In this document: positions 16,389-24,662 of the stretch, piece by piece
How positions within the stretch are numbered: the first letter of the stretch is position 1
How the letters are laid out: each line of letters begins with the position of its first letter
Assembly: GCA_014584345.1 (NCBI GenBank)
Contig: JACTNB010000009.1
Coordinates: forward strand, 1-64,000
Direction: 5' to 3'
DNA: 64,000 nt
From: Planctomycetota bacterium
Lineage (GTDB): Bacteria; Planctomycetota; Planctomycetia; Planctomycetales; Planctomycetaceae
Position numbers and translations under genes: made by a program
The notes under the pieces: generated by a model
Database searches by the model: none
Told to the model about the DNA's origin: nothing
What the model saw: only the letters and a program-made list of their open reading frames with translations

Positions 16389-17141
16389 TCAGGCGAATGC
16401 GGGCGACATGACGCGTCCCTGCGGAACCATTGACACGATGCTTGGCACGGCACGATGCACGCAACTGGCCAGCCGTGCTGGCGAGTTCAGCTTCATTTTC
16501 ATCCGGCCGGCTTCAATCATGCCCTCTGCTTGCAACTGGCCGATCAGGATGGTCACCGTCTCTCGTGTCGATCCAATCAGATTGGCAAGTTCCTGGTGCG
16601 ACAATCGGATCGAGAGTTGGACCGCGGAATCTCGAACCACCCCAAACTGTTCCGCCAAATCAAGCAGTAAATGAATGAGCCGATCGCGATTCGATACAAA
16701 AAGTAAATTCTTCAAACGCATTTCGATACGAAATCGCCTGACTCCCATGACCTTGGTCACCTCGAATGCCAGATCTGCATTTCGCGACATGAGCCGGCGT
16801 ATGTACGGGGTTGGAACCATCATAATCTGGCATTCCTCCACCGCACTCATTCATTCGGATGTGGATTCTTGGTCAATCAGCGCCATCTCGCCAAACAATT
16901 CGCCGGGAGATATAATCCCCAGTATGGTCTCCTTGCCTTCCTCCGGAATCTAAGAAAGCTTGACCACCCCTTTCGACAGGAAAAAAACGTATTCGCGCCC
17001 ATGGCCGGGCAGATGAATCATGTCACTCCGTAGAAACTTTCGTGATCGGCTGTGTCTTTCCAGCTCGACTAACTCACCCGCCGTCAAACAAGAGAACACT
17101 TTGCACGTACGCAGATGCCAGATTTACTCACGCAGGACCAT
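16389..17141 (-). pseudogene. Crp/Fnr-family regulator with three in-frame stop codons
   Basis: One continuous frame from the ATG at 17141 encodes a typical Crp/Fnr protein: IWHLRTCKVFSCLTAGELVE, then a cyclic-nucleotide-binding-like barrel (YVFFLSKGVVKLS, ISPGELFGEMALI), the linker helix, and a winged helix (LSHQELANLIGSTRETVTIL). It is broken by TAA (17124-17126), TAG (16950-16952) and TGA (16851-16853), all in the same frame, so these are point mutations and not indels. An ATG right after the last stop (16848-16850) would give a 153-residue remnant lacking most of the sensor barrel. Intact members are about 230 residues and control anaerobic, nitrosative or carbon metabolism genes. This copy looks dead, or reduced to its DNA-binding part. 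Confidence 0.75.
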
Positions 17142-17438
17142 TGCCTCGCAGATTTTACGGTAGCCTTTCAATGTTTCAGGGAAGGCCTGGAACGATCGTT
17201 CCAGACTTGTCGTAATGTTTGACGCGGGGCTTCCCCAGATCTTACAGGGAAAAGTGAAATTTACTGAAAAATGTTTTCCTGGCGGCGGGAAGAGCGGCGG
17301 AATCGTCCCGGTTGGGCAGCGTCGACAGCGAATTACAGCGGCTGCCACCACCGAATGGTATCGGGGAAGCCCGTTGCCTCAAGACTCCTCGCCTAACATG
17401 ATCCATGCACGGATACGCGCTCGCGAATTACTGGGACA

Positions 17439-17693
17439 TCAGGTGTTGAGCGCCTGTTTAATCCGCAGGCGAGCCTCTTCCGTGAGGCAGCCCGACGGCT
17501 TCGAAGCGAAGGCTTCCTGTACCTCCTCGTCATACCTCCGTGCCTGTTCGTGAAGGTGAACTATGTCGCGACGGTAACTCCAGCAAAGACTACACATCGC
17601 CAGATGCAGCCAAAGATGAGCCCTTTGCCAGAGCGTCAGCTTCCGATCGAGCGATTCCGAACACAGCCTTGAAGCTTCGTGGCAGTTGAGCAT
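17439..17693 (-). CDS. Zinc-finger (zf-HC2) anti-sigma-like protein, orphan
   Basis: The 84-residue protein starts MLNCHEASRL and has the later pair MCSLCWSYRRD. This is the Cys/His ... C-x2-C zinc site of small anti-sigma factors of the HC2 class, which hold ECF sigma factors inactive. It has no membrane helix, so it would be cytoplasmic. The ATG at 17693 is preferred over upstream starts because GGAAG lies just before it and the conserved motif begins there. These genes normally follow an ECF sigma gene; here the upstream neighbour is a resolvase and a truncated stub, so the sigma partner is missing. The resolvase element may have inserted between them or replaced it. Confidence 0.65.
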   Translation of the reverse strand: MLNCHEASRLCSESLDRKLTLWQRAHLWLHLAMCSLCWSYRRDIVHLHEQARRYDEEVQEAFASKPSGCLTEEARLRIKQALNT

Positions 17694-17858
17694 GTCGAAC
17701 TTCCAAAAAATCAGGATTGCCAACGTCGCTTCATGCAGTGAGTGAGTTGCAGCCTTGCGCGATGAGTCATGACCCATAAATTTGACGAGGTAATCTGTAA
17801 TTGCTTACAAATTTCTTCCTGATGGAGTTTCGATAGTCATGGTTTCAACCCGAAGGTA

Positions 17859-17924
17859 CTAGTAGGCCGTCAGCTTGACGGTGGTGGCGGTTTCAGTAGT
17901 GAGTTTACTCTTGGTCTTGGTCAT
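17859..17924 (-). pseudogene. 21-codon stub translationally coupled to the resolvase
   Basis: The ATG overlaps the resolvase stop codon in an ATGA arrangement (17921-17924), and the frame reads MTKTKSKLTTETATTVKLTA before a TAG. Such coupling is typical of a genuine second gene in a mobile element, but 21 residues is too short for a domain. It looks like the beginning of a longer gene cut off by a deletion or by the element boundary. Its family is not recognised. Confidence 0.35.
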
Positions 17925-18508
17925 GCTGCTTCCTTGCCCAAATATCGGAATACCGTCCGCTCACTCACGCCAAGAGCCGTGGCGATTTCGGCGGCGGTCA
18001 GTCCCTTGTCTTTCAATTCCTTCGCCCGGTCAGGGGTTTTCTTCGTCGTGCCGGGTTTGCGGCCCTTGTAGATGCCCTTTTTCTTGGCGACTTCGATGCC
18101 AGCGGCTTGCCGTTCCTTGCGGTATTCCCACTCGATTTCAGCCAGCCCCAAGAGCAGGGCGGCGAGCGTTCGCCCAATGGCTCCATTGAACTCAATCTGT
18201 TGGGTCACGACGACGATTTTCAGCCCCCGTTCGGCCCAATCCGCAAGGATCGTCACCCCATCCTGTAGACGGCGGGACAACCGATCCAGCTTCCACAAAA
18301 CCACGGTTTTCACCTTGCCGTGGAAGATGTCGGCTTGGAGCCGGTCGAACTCTGGCCGCTTCGTGGTGCGGCCACTTTCTTTGTCCGAATACCACTCGAT
18401 CTGTTTAGGGTTGATGCCGTTGGCCTCCAGCCACTTTTGGATTTCGGCCCGTTGGCTGTCGTCTTTCTGGCGGCGGCTGGAAACTCGGACATAAGCGGCG
18501 ATGGTCAT
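17921..18508 (-). CDS. Small serine recombinase (resolvase/invertase family)
   Basis: The 195-residue protein starts MTIAAYVRVSSRRQ, with the nucleophilic serine near position 10-11. The arginine motif VVLWKLDRLSRRL and the long E-helix region (LLGLAEIEWEYRKERQ) follow, and the protein ends in a helix-turn-helix (GLTAAEIATALGVSERTVFRYLG). This is the Tn3-resolvase/Hin size class. Such enzymes resolve transposon co-integrates or invert DNA segments. No transposase is next to it and no inverted target sites were found. It is divergent from a methyltransferase gene, and its stop overlaps the start of a 21-codon stub. Confidence 0.9.
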   Translation of the reverse strand: MTIAAYVRVSSRRQKDDSQRAEIQKWLEANGINPKQIEWYSDKESGRTTKRPEFDRLQADIFHGKVKTVVLWKLDRLSRRLQDGVTILADWAERGLKIVVVTQQIEFNGAIGRTLAALLLGLAEIEWEYRKERQAAGIEVAKKKGIYKGRKPGTTKKTPDRAKELKDKGLTAAEIATALGVSERTVFRYLGKEAA

Positions 18509-18549
18509 TTGACTGGCTCCTGCTGTTGGATAAATGAATCATACCGACC

Positions 18550-18578
18550 TTGCACGCATGTGACAAGTAGGGTACAGT
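18550..18578 (+). promoter_or_regulatory. Candidate promoter for the methyltransferase gene
   Basis: TTGCAC (18550-18555), a 17-base spacer and TACAGT (18573-18578) form a reasonable sigma-70-like pair about 140 bases before the methyltransferase start, in the divergent gap with the resolvase. The -10 box is imperfect and no experimental support exists. Confidence 0.3.
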
Positions 18579-18715
18579 CTTGTTGGCATGGCTGCGATGA
18601 TTCTGGTACGTGCGATTGTGCATGCTTTTAGCAGGTGAACCTGATCGACACCCTATATGTCATGTTGATGTCCTGCAAACTACGTCCCAAAACGCACCTT
18701 TGAAAGGGTGAGCAA

Positions 18716-19474
18716 ATGACTGACCAGACCGAACCGTCGATGGAGATGGTCTTTTCATTTTTCGAGGGGCTTCAACGTAAGGGGCCAGGGAGCGAAACTT
18801 CGACGTTGAAAGCACTCTCGCTTCTGAACGACCTTCCTCCGAAACCGCAAATCGTCGAGTTAGGCTGCGGTGCTGGCGTTTCATCGATTCCATTGGCTAG
18901 AAGCCTCGACTGCAATCTGACAGCGGTTGAAATTCACCAACCTTTCCTTGATGAACTGGCGGCTATTGCAGCCCAAGCGAAATTGACAGATCGCATCAAG
19001 ACAGTTGAAGCCGACATGGGAGAACCACCCTTCTCTCATGGTTCTTTCGATCTGATCTGGTGTGAAGCTGCGATTTACAATATCGGCTTTGAACATGGCC
19101 TGAGACTCTGGAAGCCGCTTTTGCGGTCAGGTGGATACATTGCAGTCTCCGAGATTGTATGGCTGACGCCTAAACCGCCACGCAATGCAAAGGAGTTCTG
19201 GGACGCAGATTATCCATCGATGACCACAGTGGATGAGAATGTCACAAAGTTGCGTGATGCTGGGTTCACTCCGGTCGATCACTTCCTCTTGCCAGTCGAA
19301 GACTGGCAGAATTACTACGAACCTTTGCAGGAGCATGTTACCGCCTACCGATCAAGCCACGCAGACAATCAAGCCGCCCAAGCGTTAGCTGACAGCTTGC
19401 AGCATGAGATCGATCTATGGAAAGAATGTGGCGATAGTTTCGGCTACTGCTTCTTTGTCGGTAGAGTAGACTGA
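18716..19474 (+). CDS. Class I SAM-dependent methyltransferase
   Basis: The 252-residue protein has the SAM motif IVELGCGAGVSSIPLA (about 46-61), an acidic residue after the second strand (LTAVEIHQPF), FDLIWCEAAIYNIGF as the motif IV region, and a typical post-core helix pair. The substrate is not evident; small-molecule methyltransferases of this size act on many substrates. AAGG precedes the ATG at 18716. Its base composition appears lower in GC than that of the surrounding core genes, and it lies beside a resolvase, so recent transfer is plausible. It ends against, and slightly overlaps, a small convergent gene. Confidence 0.85.
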   Translation: MTDQTEPSMEMVFSFFEGLQRKGPGSETSTLKALSLLNDLPPKPQIVELGCGAGVSSIPLARSLDCNLTAVEIHQPFLDELAAIAAQAKLTDRIKTVEADMGEPPFSHGSFDLIWCEAAIYNIGFEHGLRLWKPLLRSGGYIAVSEIVWLTPKPPRNAKEFWDADYPSMTTVDENVTKLRDAGFTPVDHFLLPVEDWQNYYEPLQEHVTAYRSSHADNQAAQALADSLQHEIDLWKECGDSFGYCFFVGRVD

Positions 19475-19719
19475 CGAGAACGCATGACAATTGCGGCAGG
19501 TTGAGCCGGCTGAATGGCTTGAACTGCGGCAGTTTTGCAGGCTGAGAATGTTTGAAGACCGGCACTTTCGTTGGCGGTTTCTTTGGATGGAGCTTTCGTC
19601 GCTGCTGATTGGTCATGCCCGGTCGTGTTGATTCGGGGCATCCCAACCCATCGAGGTTTATCGGGAGCCAACAACCCTTCCCTCCATTGAACGTACTCGC
19701 TGAACGTGTTGAACCTCAT
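19444..19719 (-). CDS. Small hypothetical protein (91 residues)
   Basis: From the ATG at 19719 the frame reads MRFNTFSEYVQWREGLLAPD, then KPRWVGMPRIN. Short planctomycete proteins that begin with a similar F-x-x-Y-x-x-R-E-x-L-x-x-P-D-x-P pattern and then a P-R-I-N motif are familiar to me as a family without a known role, but I could not verify this by search. The remainder is rich in Ala, Thr, Gln and Lys and looks disordered. It overlaps the end of the convergent methyltransferase by 31 bases. No clear ribosome binding site is seen. Confidence 0.4.
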   Translation of the reverse strand: MRFNTFSEYVQWREGLLAPDKPRWVGMPRINTTGHDQSAATKAPSKETANESAGLQTFSACKTAAVQAIQPAQPAAIVMRSRQSTLPTKKQ

Positions 19720-20027
19720 GCGAGTATTTAGGGCAACGGCTTGAATAAAAAAGAAACCCGACCGTAGCCGATGGAGAGGCGGGTGGCATGGAACCATTTT
19801 GAGAGTTTTTTTTGCAGGGAGTTGTTGCATTCTTTATTCTGCAACACAAACGGGCTAGGTCAGACCCTTGGAAACCACTTACAAGACTACTACAACGGCA
19901 TCCAAGTCGGCTTATGGCTTGAAGTTTCAGTGGAAACAGTAAACACCGCGAATAACGCCACTCGCCCGTCCAGTCTGTCGCTAATAGCGAGTCAATCCAG
20001 TCCTGAATGAGCGGGGGTGTGGTGAGG
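19720..20027. other. Intergenic stretch before gmd's end
   Basis: About 310 bases with no supported gene. Minus-strand open frames here run into gmd or the small hypothetical gene and carry no recognisable protein text. It separates the accessory stretch from the GDP-fucose genes. Confidence 0.4.
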
Positions 20028-21122
20028 TTAATGTTCGGTTTCGCTGAAGGCCCGGGAGCCTGGCAGCAGCAGTTCCATGTCGGCATCGACCATCATGCGA
20101 ACCAGTTCGGGAAAGGAGACGCGTGGCTGCCAGCCTAGTACCGTCCGGGCCTTGCTGCTGTCCCCCTGGAGCAGATCGACCTCCGCGGGGCGGAAGTATG
20201 TTTCATCAATACGGACCAGGACCCGTCCCGTGGGATCGATGCCTATTTCGTCGCGGCCTTTTCCCTGCCAGGCGATCCGCAGACCCGCCTGCTCGAACGC
20301 CAGTTCGCAGAATTCGCGCACGGTATGGGATTCGCCAGTGGCGATTACAAAGTCGTCCGGTTTGTCGGCCTGCATCATGAGGTACATGGCCTCGACGTAA
20401 TCGCCGGCGAACCCCCAATCGCGTTGTGCATCGAGATTGCCCAGATAGAGGCACTCCTGCTGGCGATGGTAAATGGCCGCCACGGCTCGCGAGATTTTCC
20501 GCGTGACGAAGGTTTCCCCCCGCCGTGGGGATTCGTGATTGAAGAGTATCCCGTTGATGGCAAACATGCCGTACGATTCGCGATAATTGCGCGTGATGTG
20601 GAAGGCATAGGCCTTGGCCGCCGCATAGGGACTGCGGGGGTAGAAGGGGGTCGACTCGGATTGTGGTGTTTCCACGACCTGACCATACATTTCCGAAGAG
20701 GAGGCCTGATAAAACCGCGACTCCAGGCCAAGTTCCCGCATCCCTTCGAGAATTCGAATCGTTCCCAAGCCGGAAACGTCGCCCGTATATTCGGGTATGT
20801 CGAAGGAAACCTTCACATGAGACTGGGCTCCCAGATTGTAAATCTCGTGCGGTCTCACCACTTTGAGAATGCTGTTGATGGACGAGGCGTCCGTCAGGTC
20901 GCCGAACGCAAGATGCAGGCGGATATCCTGTTCGTGCCGATCCTGATAGATGTGGTTGATCCGGCCGGTGTTGAAGGAAGAGGAGCGTCTCACCATGCCC
21001 CACACTTCGTAGCCACGGTCGATCAAGAATTCCGCGAGGTAGGAGCCATCCTGTCCGGTGATGCCGGTAATCAAGGCCCGTTTTCCGTTGCGTGGTGGAA
21101 ATTGTTTCGTATTCGTAGTCAT
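20028..21122 (-). CDS. gmd: GDP-mannose 4,6-dehydratase
   Basis: The 364-residue protein is a short-chain dehydrogenase/reductase of the extended type: RALITGITGQDGSYLAEFL (NAD(P) site), MVRRSSSFNT, the catalytic triad region FYQASSSEMYG with SPYAAAKAYA (Tyr-x3-Lys), and NHESPRRGETFVTRKI. These are diagnostic of GDP-mannose 4,6-dehydratase, which makes GDP-4-keto-6-deoxymannose, the first step to GDP-L-fucose, GDP-D-rhamnose and related donors. It lies 87 bases downstream of the fucose synthase gene in the same direction, so the two steps are co-expressed. The product feeds cell-surface polysaccharide or glycoprotein synthesis. Confidence 0.96.
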   Translation of the reverse strand: MTTNTKQFPPRNGKRALITGITGQDGSYLAEFLIDRGYEVWGMVRRSSSFNTGRINHIYQDRHEQDIRLHLAFGDLTDASSINSILKVVRPHEIYNLGAQSHVKVSFDIPEYTGDVSGLGTIRILEGMRELGLESRFYQASSSEMYGQVVETPQSESTPFYPRSPYAAAKAYAFHITRNYRESYGMFAINGILFNHESPRRGETFVTRKISRAVAAIYHRQQECLYLGNLDAQRDWGFAGDYVEAMYLMMQADKPDDFVIATGESHTVREFCELAFEQAGLRIAWQGKGRDEIGIDPTGRVLVRIDETYFRPAEVDLLQGDSSKARTVLGWQPRVSFPELVRMMVDADMELLLPGSRAFSETEH

Positions 21123-21209
21123 CGGATGGTTCCAACTTCCCTCGGCCCGGGCATTGCGGTTCTGTCTGTCTGGCGGAGCAGCAATCGGGAAGATAAACAG
21201 GGAACAAGG

Positions 21210-22190
21210 TTACATTTCAGGCGGAGTGAGTTCCGAATTCGATCCGCTCCAGGAATTCCACGGCGAGCTGCAGTACCATTCGTAAGTGGTTCGTAAACCG
21301 GTATCCAGGTCGATGCGAGGGGCCCACCCGAGTTCCTGAATTCTCGTCACATCCAGCAGTTTGCGCGGGGTGCCATCGGGTTTGGTGGGATCAAAAACCA
21401 GTTCGCACTGGGGATGGATCAGGGCTTGTAATTTTTCAGCCAGTTCACGAATGGAAAGATCGGAGCCTGTGCCGATATTTATCGGAACCGCGCTGTCGTA
21501 GTGCTCCATCAAAAACAGACACCCCTGGGCAAGATCATCCACGTGCAGAAATTCCCGGCGGGCGGTCCCTGAGCCCCAGATGGTGACCGTCGGGAACTGC
21601 TGTTTGCAGGCTTCGTGAAATCTGCGGATTAGTGCGGGGAGTACATGGGAGTGTTCTGGGTGGAAATTGTCATTGGGACCATACAGATTCGTGGGCATCA
21701 CGGAAATAAAGTTGCAGTCAAATTGCTCGCGATAAGCCTGGCAAGCGAGAAGCCCCGAAATTTTCGCAATGGCGTAGCCGTAGTTCGTTTGCTCCAAGGG
21801 GCCCTGCAGTAGGTACTCCTCCCGTATTGGCTGCGTAGAATCTCTGGGGTAGATGCAGGAGCTTCCCAGATAGAGCAATTTTTCCACGCCGGACAGCATC
21901 GCGGCCCGCAGCACCGTCATGTGCATCATGGTGTTGTCGTACAGGAAATCGGCGGGGTAGGACTGGTTGGCCCAGATGCCTCCCACTTTCCCGGCGGCAT
22001 GCATGACATACCGGGGCCGCTGCCTTTCGAACCATTCCGTGACAGCTCGGGGATCACGGAGATCCAGTTCCTCGCGGGTCGCGGTGAGGATGTGGTCATG
22101 GCCCCGAGTCTTGAGGCCGCGCACCAGGGCCGAACCGACCAGGCCGCGATGTCCCGTCACAAATATGGGAGAGCTTCTATCCAGTGGCAT
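21210..22190 (-). CDS. fcl: GDP-L-fucose synthase
   Basis: The 326-residue extended SDR protein has IFVTGHRGLVGSALVRGL (NADP site), AAGKVGGIWANQSYPADFL, YLGSSCIYPRD, and the catalytic NYGYAIAKISG (Tyr-x3-Lys). It is the 3,5-epimerase/4-reductase that converts GDP-4-keto-6-deoxymannose into GDP-L-fucose. The ATG at 22190 is chosen, giving a start (MPLDRSSPIFVTG) of normal length for the family; a TTG at 22226 would add 12 residues. It precedes gmd in transcription order. Together they indicate fucose-containing surface glycans, although no fucosyltransferase is in the window. Confidence 0.95.
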   Translation of the reverse strand: MPLDRSSPIFVTGHRGLVGSALVRGLKTRGHDHILTATREELDLRDPRAVTEWFERQRPRYVMHAAGKVGGIWANQSYPADFLYDNTMMHMTVLRAAMLSGVEKLLYLGSSCIYPRDSTQPIREEYLLQGPLEQTNYGYAIAKISGLLACQAYREQFDCNFISVMPTNLYGPNDNFHPEHSHVLPALIRRFHEACKQQFPTVTIWGSGTARREFLHVDDLAQGCLFLMEHYDSAVPINIGTGSDLSIRELAEKLQALIHPQCELVFDPTKPDGTPRKLLDVTRIQELGWAPRIDLDTGLRTTYEWYCSSPWNSWSGSNSELTPPEM

Positions 22191-22667
22191 GAATTGGACT
22201 TCGGTGTTGACTTTGCAAATACCCAACAGAACTTCAGGATCAGACGGATAAGGCGTCCAGCCGCGCGATTCACCAGTATTCGCAGGGATTGCTTCCCTTT
22301 TTATTACATTACAAGTGTTCGTGCGTACGGTATTTGTGTCGCTGGTGATGCGATTATGTGTTTAACCCTCAACTCTATGCAATGGGTCAAAAAAACTCAA
22401 AAAAGTTTTTGTATTGTGAGAAACCCGCGCTCGGGGGGCGAAACATTTCGCGAGATCGCCACGGTTTGCCCAGTTGTAACAATCGAGCCGATAGGGTCGA
22501 GGCGCGGTGCCTCGCGGCGTCCTGTCGCCTGCGGGGAAATGTGAAACTCTGTTGAACTCCACCGATCTCCGTTGAAACTTGAACGGAGGCAGAGGATAGT
22601 AGCGGGTTCATGGGAGATACCGCATGAGTTACAGATTCCTAGACCCCGATACGGAATACGCATCGAT
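22191..22667. other. Divergent intergenic region between fcl and the PhoX-like gene
   Basis: About 480 bases, AT-richer than the surrounding genes (for example around 22290-22420, with runs of A and T), consistent with divergent promoters. No open frame with protein-like text and no structured RNA was recognised. Confidence 0.4.
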
Positions 22668-24569
22668 ATGACACAGACTCGTCTTGCCCCAAGCAGTCTC
22701 TGGATTGTTTCCCTGGTCCTGTGCCTGCATGCCAGTCCCGTTCTCGCGGCGGAGCCCGAACCGGTTTCGGTCGAGTTCTCTCACATGCCGGCTCCGGCCT
22801 CGGATGCCGAGTTGATCAGTACTTACTCGACCTCTCGGGCAATCGTGCGATATCGCGATGGTTCGGTGCGAGAGTTTCCCTTGGCATACAATACGTTGTT
22901 CAAAAATACCGACCGGTTGGGAGAGTTTCCCGCGGGACAGTTATTCGATGTTCAGGGGAAACCGATACAGGATCCAAATGGGGATCCCGTGATCGCGGAA
23001 ACTCCCGACGGAACCAGTTTGCTGTCGGTCGATGGCAACCTGTTTCTGGTCACCCATTTTGAATACGACTGGATCTTGGGGAATGGGGCGGAAGCCTACC
23101 GAGTTCCCGGTTGGTACTCTCGTATGCCAATGTCGATGTCGCTGGCCGCGCTACGGCAGGAACCGGGGGGACGTTTACGGGCCACTTCGGTCCGGCCGAT
23201 CGATTTTTCGGGTGTGAACGGCCTCTGGATCCCCTGTGCTGGTGGACCTTCTCCCTGGAATACGCATATCGGTTCGGAAGAGGATTACGACCTGTACTTC
23301 CAGGTGGTTTCGGGCGAAAAGAATCGCAAGAAGGCGACCGAAGGGCTCCGCGCGTTGCGGGAAGTTTATTTCCGGGGCGAACGCGAAGTGAATCCCTATG
23401 ATTATGGCTACATTCCCGAAGTGACCGTGCAGGCCGATGGCTCGACCAGCGTGGTGAAGCACTACTCGATGGGACGGGCCACCTGGGAACTGGCCCGGGT
23501 GATGGGAGACAACCGGACGGCCTATTACGGGGATGATGGTGACCACGTGGCCCTGTTTATGTATGTCGCCGATCAACCCGAACAGCTTACGGCGGGAACC
23601 TTGTACGCTGCCCGCTGGAATCAGGTATCCAGCGAAAATGGTGGTTCGGCCACGCTGGAATGGATCAGGCTGGGGCATGCGAGCGACGCCCAGGTGAAAG
23701 CGATCATCGACAGCGGGGTAACGTTCGAAGATATCTTCGATGCGACCACGGCCACCGCCACTCCCGACTGGCAGACCCAGGGATATCGCAGAATTCGGGC
23801 AGGTCACTCCGGCGATGAACTGCTGCGACTGAAACCCGGCCGCGAACTGGCTGCGGCCTTCCTCGAATCCCGTCGGTATGCGGCCTATAGCGGCGCCACG
23901 ACCGAGTTCAACAAAATGGAAGGTGTGACGGTCGATCCCCAAAAACGGAATCTGTATGTGGCGATGTCCTATCTGGAAAAAGGGTTTCTGGCGGAACCCG
24001 GGGCCGCACAGGATCACATCCACATTGAAAAACTGACCGCCGGCGCGACCTACGAAGTGACCCTGGCCGCTGGACGGTACGATACAGAGGGGAATCCGAT
24101 TCCATCCGAGTGGGTCGGTACGGCGATGCGGGTTCCCTTTGCCTTGCTGGGAGAAGATATTCCGGTCGACGCATTGGGAAACGTGGCCCATCCCGAAAAA
24201 ATCGCGAATCCGGATAATCTGTTCTTTTCCCCCCGCATGCGGACCCTGTTCATCGGCGAGGACAGTGGCACCCATGTCAATAATTTCCTGTGGGCCTACA
24301 ACGTCGATACCGGTAAACGGTCGCGGATCCTCAGCAATGCCTCGGGAGCCGAGTCGACCGGACTGCAAGTGGTCGATAACCTGAACGGATTCTGCTACAT
24401 CATCTCCCACAACCAGCACCAGGGAGACTGGATCTCGACCATGCCCGAAGCGTTAAAGGACAGGTTGATCAAACTCGCAATGGAAACAGGCGGCGCCAAC
24501 GAAAAGGGGACGCTTAATCTGCAATTGGATGCCCACATCGGCTATCTTGGCGGCCTGCCAGGTTTCTGA
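22668..24569 (+). CDS. Exported PhoX-like (DUF839) protein
   Basis: The 633-residue protein begins with a signal peptide (LWIVSLVLCLHASPVLAAEP) and shows PhoX/DUF839 beta-propeller text: VDGNLFLVTHFEY, GLWIPCAGGPSPWNTHIGSE, TVQADGSTSVVKHYSMGR, FNKMEGVTVDP, and LFIGEDSGTHVNNFLWAY. PhoX phosphatases hydrolyse phosphate monoesters outside the cytoplasm using calcium and iron. Blocks such as CAGGPSPWNTHIGSEE and KMEGVTVDP match the known ligand-bearing regions, so catalysis is plausible but unproven. The ATG at 22668 is taken because the signal peptide starts there. A di-haem protein and a pectate lyase follow on the same strand at 93 and 52 bases. Confidence 0.85.
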   Translation: MTQTRLAPSSLWIVSLVLCLHASPVLAAEPEPVSVEFSHMPAPASDAELISTYSTSRAIVRYRDGSVREFPLAYNTLFKNTDRLGEFPAGQLFDVQGKPIQDPNGDPVIAETPDGTSLLSVDGNLFLVTHFEYDWILGNGAEAYRVPGWYSRMPMSMSLAALRQEPGGRLRATSVRPIDFSGVNGLWIPCAGGPSPWNTHIGSEEDYDLYFQVVSGEKNRKKATEGLRALREVYFRGEREVNPYDYGYIPEVTVQADGSTSVVKHYSMGRATWELARVMGDNRTAYYGDDGDHVALFMYVADQPEQLTAGTLYAARWNQVSSENGGSATLEWIRLGHASDAQVKAIIDSGVTFEDIFDATTATATPDWQTQGYRRIRAGHSGDELLRLKPGRELAAAFLESRRYAAYSGATTEFNKMEGVTVDPQKRNLYVAMSYLEKGFLAEPGAAQDHIHIEKLTAGATYEVTLAAGRYDTEGNPIPSEWVGTAMRVPFALLGEDIPVDALGNVAHPEKIANPDNLFFSPRMRTLFIGEDSGTHVNNFLWAYNVDTGKRSRILSNASGAESTGLQVVDNLNGFCYIISHNQHQGDWISTMPEALKDRLIKLAMETGGANEKGTLNLQLDAHIGYLGGLPGF

Positions 24570-24662
24570 GGCTGTCGGCTGGAGGAAACTTTGCCCTGGG
24601 AATTCCCCCAGCGTAACGCGGAGCCCGCGGCGGATTATCGAATCTCCGAGGACAAATCGAGC

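Noticed and set aside
23175..24419. Long minus-strand open frame opposite the PhoX-like gene
   Set aside because: It has no conserved motif or ribosome binding site and mirrors the codon structure of the real plus-strand gene, which has a signal peptide and family motifs.
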